Shown in pieces: positions 63,239-64,000 of a stretch of DNA of 64,000 nt. Position 1 is the stretch's first letter, and the number at the start of each line of letters is the position of its first letter. The translations under genes were made by a program, and so were the position numbers. The notes beneath the pieces were generated by a model. The model was not told the origin of the DNA. It searched no databases and saw only the letters and a program-made list of their open reading frames with translations. This stretch comes from Nocardia stercoris. GTDB taxonomy: Bacteria; Actinomycetota; Actinomycetes; Mycobacteriales; Mycobacteriaceae. The DNA lies in NCBI RefSeq assembly GCF_003696265.1, contig NZ_RFFH01000003.1, positions 310,001 through 374,000 of the forward strand, given 5' to 3'.

Positions 63239-63864
63239 CGTCCGCTCCGCCGATCACCGTCCTGCTGGTCGACGACCACACCATCGTGCGAGAAGGCTTG
63301 CGCGGCATGCTGTCCGCGGAACCGGATCTCGCGGTCGTCGGCGAGGCGGGCTCGGCCGGCGAGGCCGAAGTTCTTGCCGCGCATCTGCGGCCGCGGGTGA
63401 TCCTGATGGACCTGCGTATGCCCGGCGGCGACGGCTTGCGGGCCACCGAGCGAATCCTGGCCGCGCACGCCGGAATTCACATCGTCATTCTCACCACCTA
63501 CGACACCGACTCCGACATCCTGCGCGCGGTCGAGGTCGGCGCCTCCGGCTACCTGCTCAAGGACGCGTCCCGTGCCCAGCTCGCCGACGCGGTCCGCGCG
63601 GCCGCCCGCGGCGAGACCGTACTGGCCACCACGGTCGCCAACCGGCTCGCGCATTCCCTGCGCCGGACGGTGCCGCGCCTGTCGGGCCGCGAACTCGAGA
63701 TCCTCGCCCACGTCGCCCAGGGCAAGACCAACGCCTCGATCGGGCGGGCCCTGCACATCAGCGAGGCCACCGTGAAGACCCACCTGCTGCGCGCGTTCGC
63801 CAAGCTGGAAGTCGGCGACCGCACGGCGGCGGTCACCACCGCCACCCGGTACGGGCTACTCTGA
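63235..63864 (+). CDS. LuxR/NarL-family response regulator
   Basis: Regulator of 209 residues. The receiver domain has the acidic pair in VLLVDDHTIVREGL, phosphoacceptor Asp in VILMDLRMPGGDG, Thr in ILTTYD and Lys in YLLKDAS. The C-terminal LuxR helix-turn-helix reads LSGRELEILAHVAQGKTNAS followed by IGRALHISEATVKTHLL. Partner of the kinase encoded directly upstream, and perhaps controls the carotenoid oxygenase operon it belongs to. Confidence 0.93.
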   Translation: MTSAPPITVLLVDDHTIVREGLRGMLSAEPDLAVVGEAGSAGEAEVLAAHLRPRVILMDLRMPGGDGLRATERILAAHAGIHIVILTTYDTDSDILRAVEVGASGYLLKDASRAQLADAVRAAARGETVLATTVANRLAHSLRRTVPRLSGRELEILAHVAQGKTNASIGRALHISEATVKTHLLRAFAKLEVGDRTAAVTTATRYGLL

Positions 63865-64000
63865 GCCGCTACATCATCGGCGCGGCCGCCGACCGGTTAC
63901 CAGCCGCTGCAATTACGCGACACGCTGCTCCGAAGGCTCACCGGGGTGGTGCTGTCGTTACCGCGGTGTGGATCGTGTGAAGGGTGTTGCGGCGCAGGTC
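63865..64000. other. Right-hand end of window, no supported gene
   Basis: No clear gene. A GTG at 63968 opens a frame that runs off the window after 11 codons and might begin a rightward gene, but too little is visible to call it. Confidence 0.4.

Overview
The window is very GC-rich with dense, mostly ATG/GTG-started genes, and its content fits a mycolic-acid-containing actinobacterium, most probably Nocardia. The signs are a rifampicin monooxygenase of the Nocardia type with its rifamycin-associated promoter element, steroid and branched-chain acyl-CoA catabolism genes with a KstR-type operator, F420-dependent oxidoreductases, DUF4822/DUF4232 lipoproteins and SCP-x (Ltp) thiolases. The genus is inferred from gene content and was not tested. 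About 63 protein genes are supported, one of them frameshifted. I found no rRNA, tRNA, CRISPR array or insertion sequence.

Layout. 1-6.4 kb: tail of a metal P-type ATPase, a HAD hydrolase, a hotdog thioesterase, a small secreted protein, an MFS exporter, an ECF sigma factor with a SnoaL domain, and a hemerythrin. 6.5-8.9 kb: a TetR regulator and a ketosteroid-dehydrogenase-like flavoprotein. 9.0-14.0 kb is the most unusual part. It holds a duplicated A-B cassette of four related secreted proteins. The short form (A) and a form carrying a long Pro-Thr stalk (B) alternate, and each A gene is preceded by the same conserved leader. 14.1-17.8 kb: a ZTP (pfl) riboswitch controlling a free-standing AICAR formyltransferase, then a chrB-PAP2-MFS operon ending in three 51-bp repeats. 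17.8-19.3 kb: cynR-cynS cyanate detoxification. 19.3-25.98 kb: a DUF4822 lipoprotein, a heterodimeric ABC exporter, a membrane protein and a frameshifted secreted protein.

26.2-34.1 kb: a membrane Ser/Thr kinase with an unusual DFN motif, a P1 peptidase, rox, an MFS exporter and a cysteine-free bL36. 34.2-41.7 kb: assorted metabolic genes (glutaminase, serine hydrolase, pirin, PEBP protein, SDR) and regulators. 41.0-48.8 kb: a leftward operon for acyl-CoA side-chain degradation: SCP-x thiolase, SRPBCC protein, MaoC hydratase, SDR, fused FadE34-type dehydrogenase, methylacyl-CoA racemase and TetR. 49-53.6 kb: a DUF4232 lipoprotein, TetR and LLM genes around a palindrome, and a 3-ketosteroid-delta4-(5alpha)-dehydrogenase-like flavoprotein under a KstR box. 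53.7-60.3 kb: two MDR dehydrogenases, an SRPBCC protein, a second DUF4822 lipoprotein, a MarR/MFS pair around a nested palindrome, and a further stalk-bearing secreted protein. 60.5-63.9 kb: a carotenoid oxygenase coupled to a NarL-type two-component system.

How the genes work together. The flavoproteins at 7.2 and 52 kb and the 41-49 kb operon give a coherent sterol or branched-acyl-CoA catabolic theme. Rifampicin, chromate, cyanate and drug-export genes form a resistance theme. The duplicated secreted cassette, a related-architecture protein at 59.8 kb, and two dispersed MIRU-like intergenic repeats are the parts least explained by known biology.
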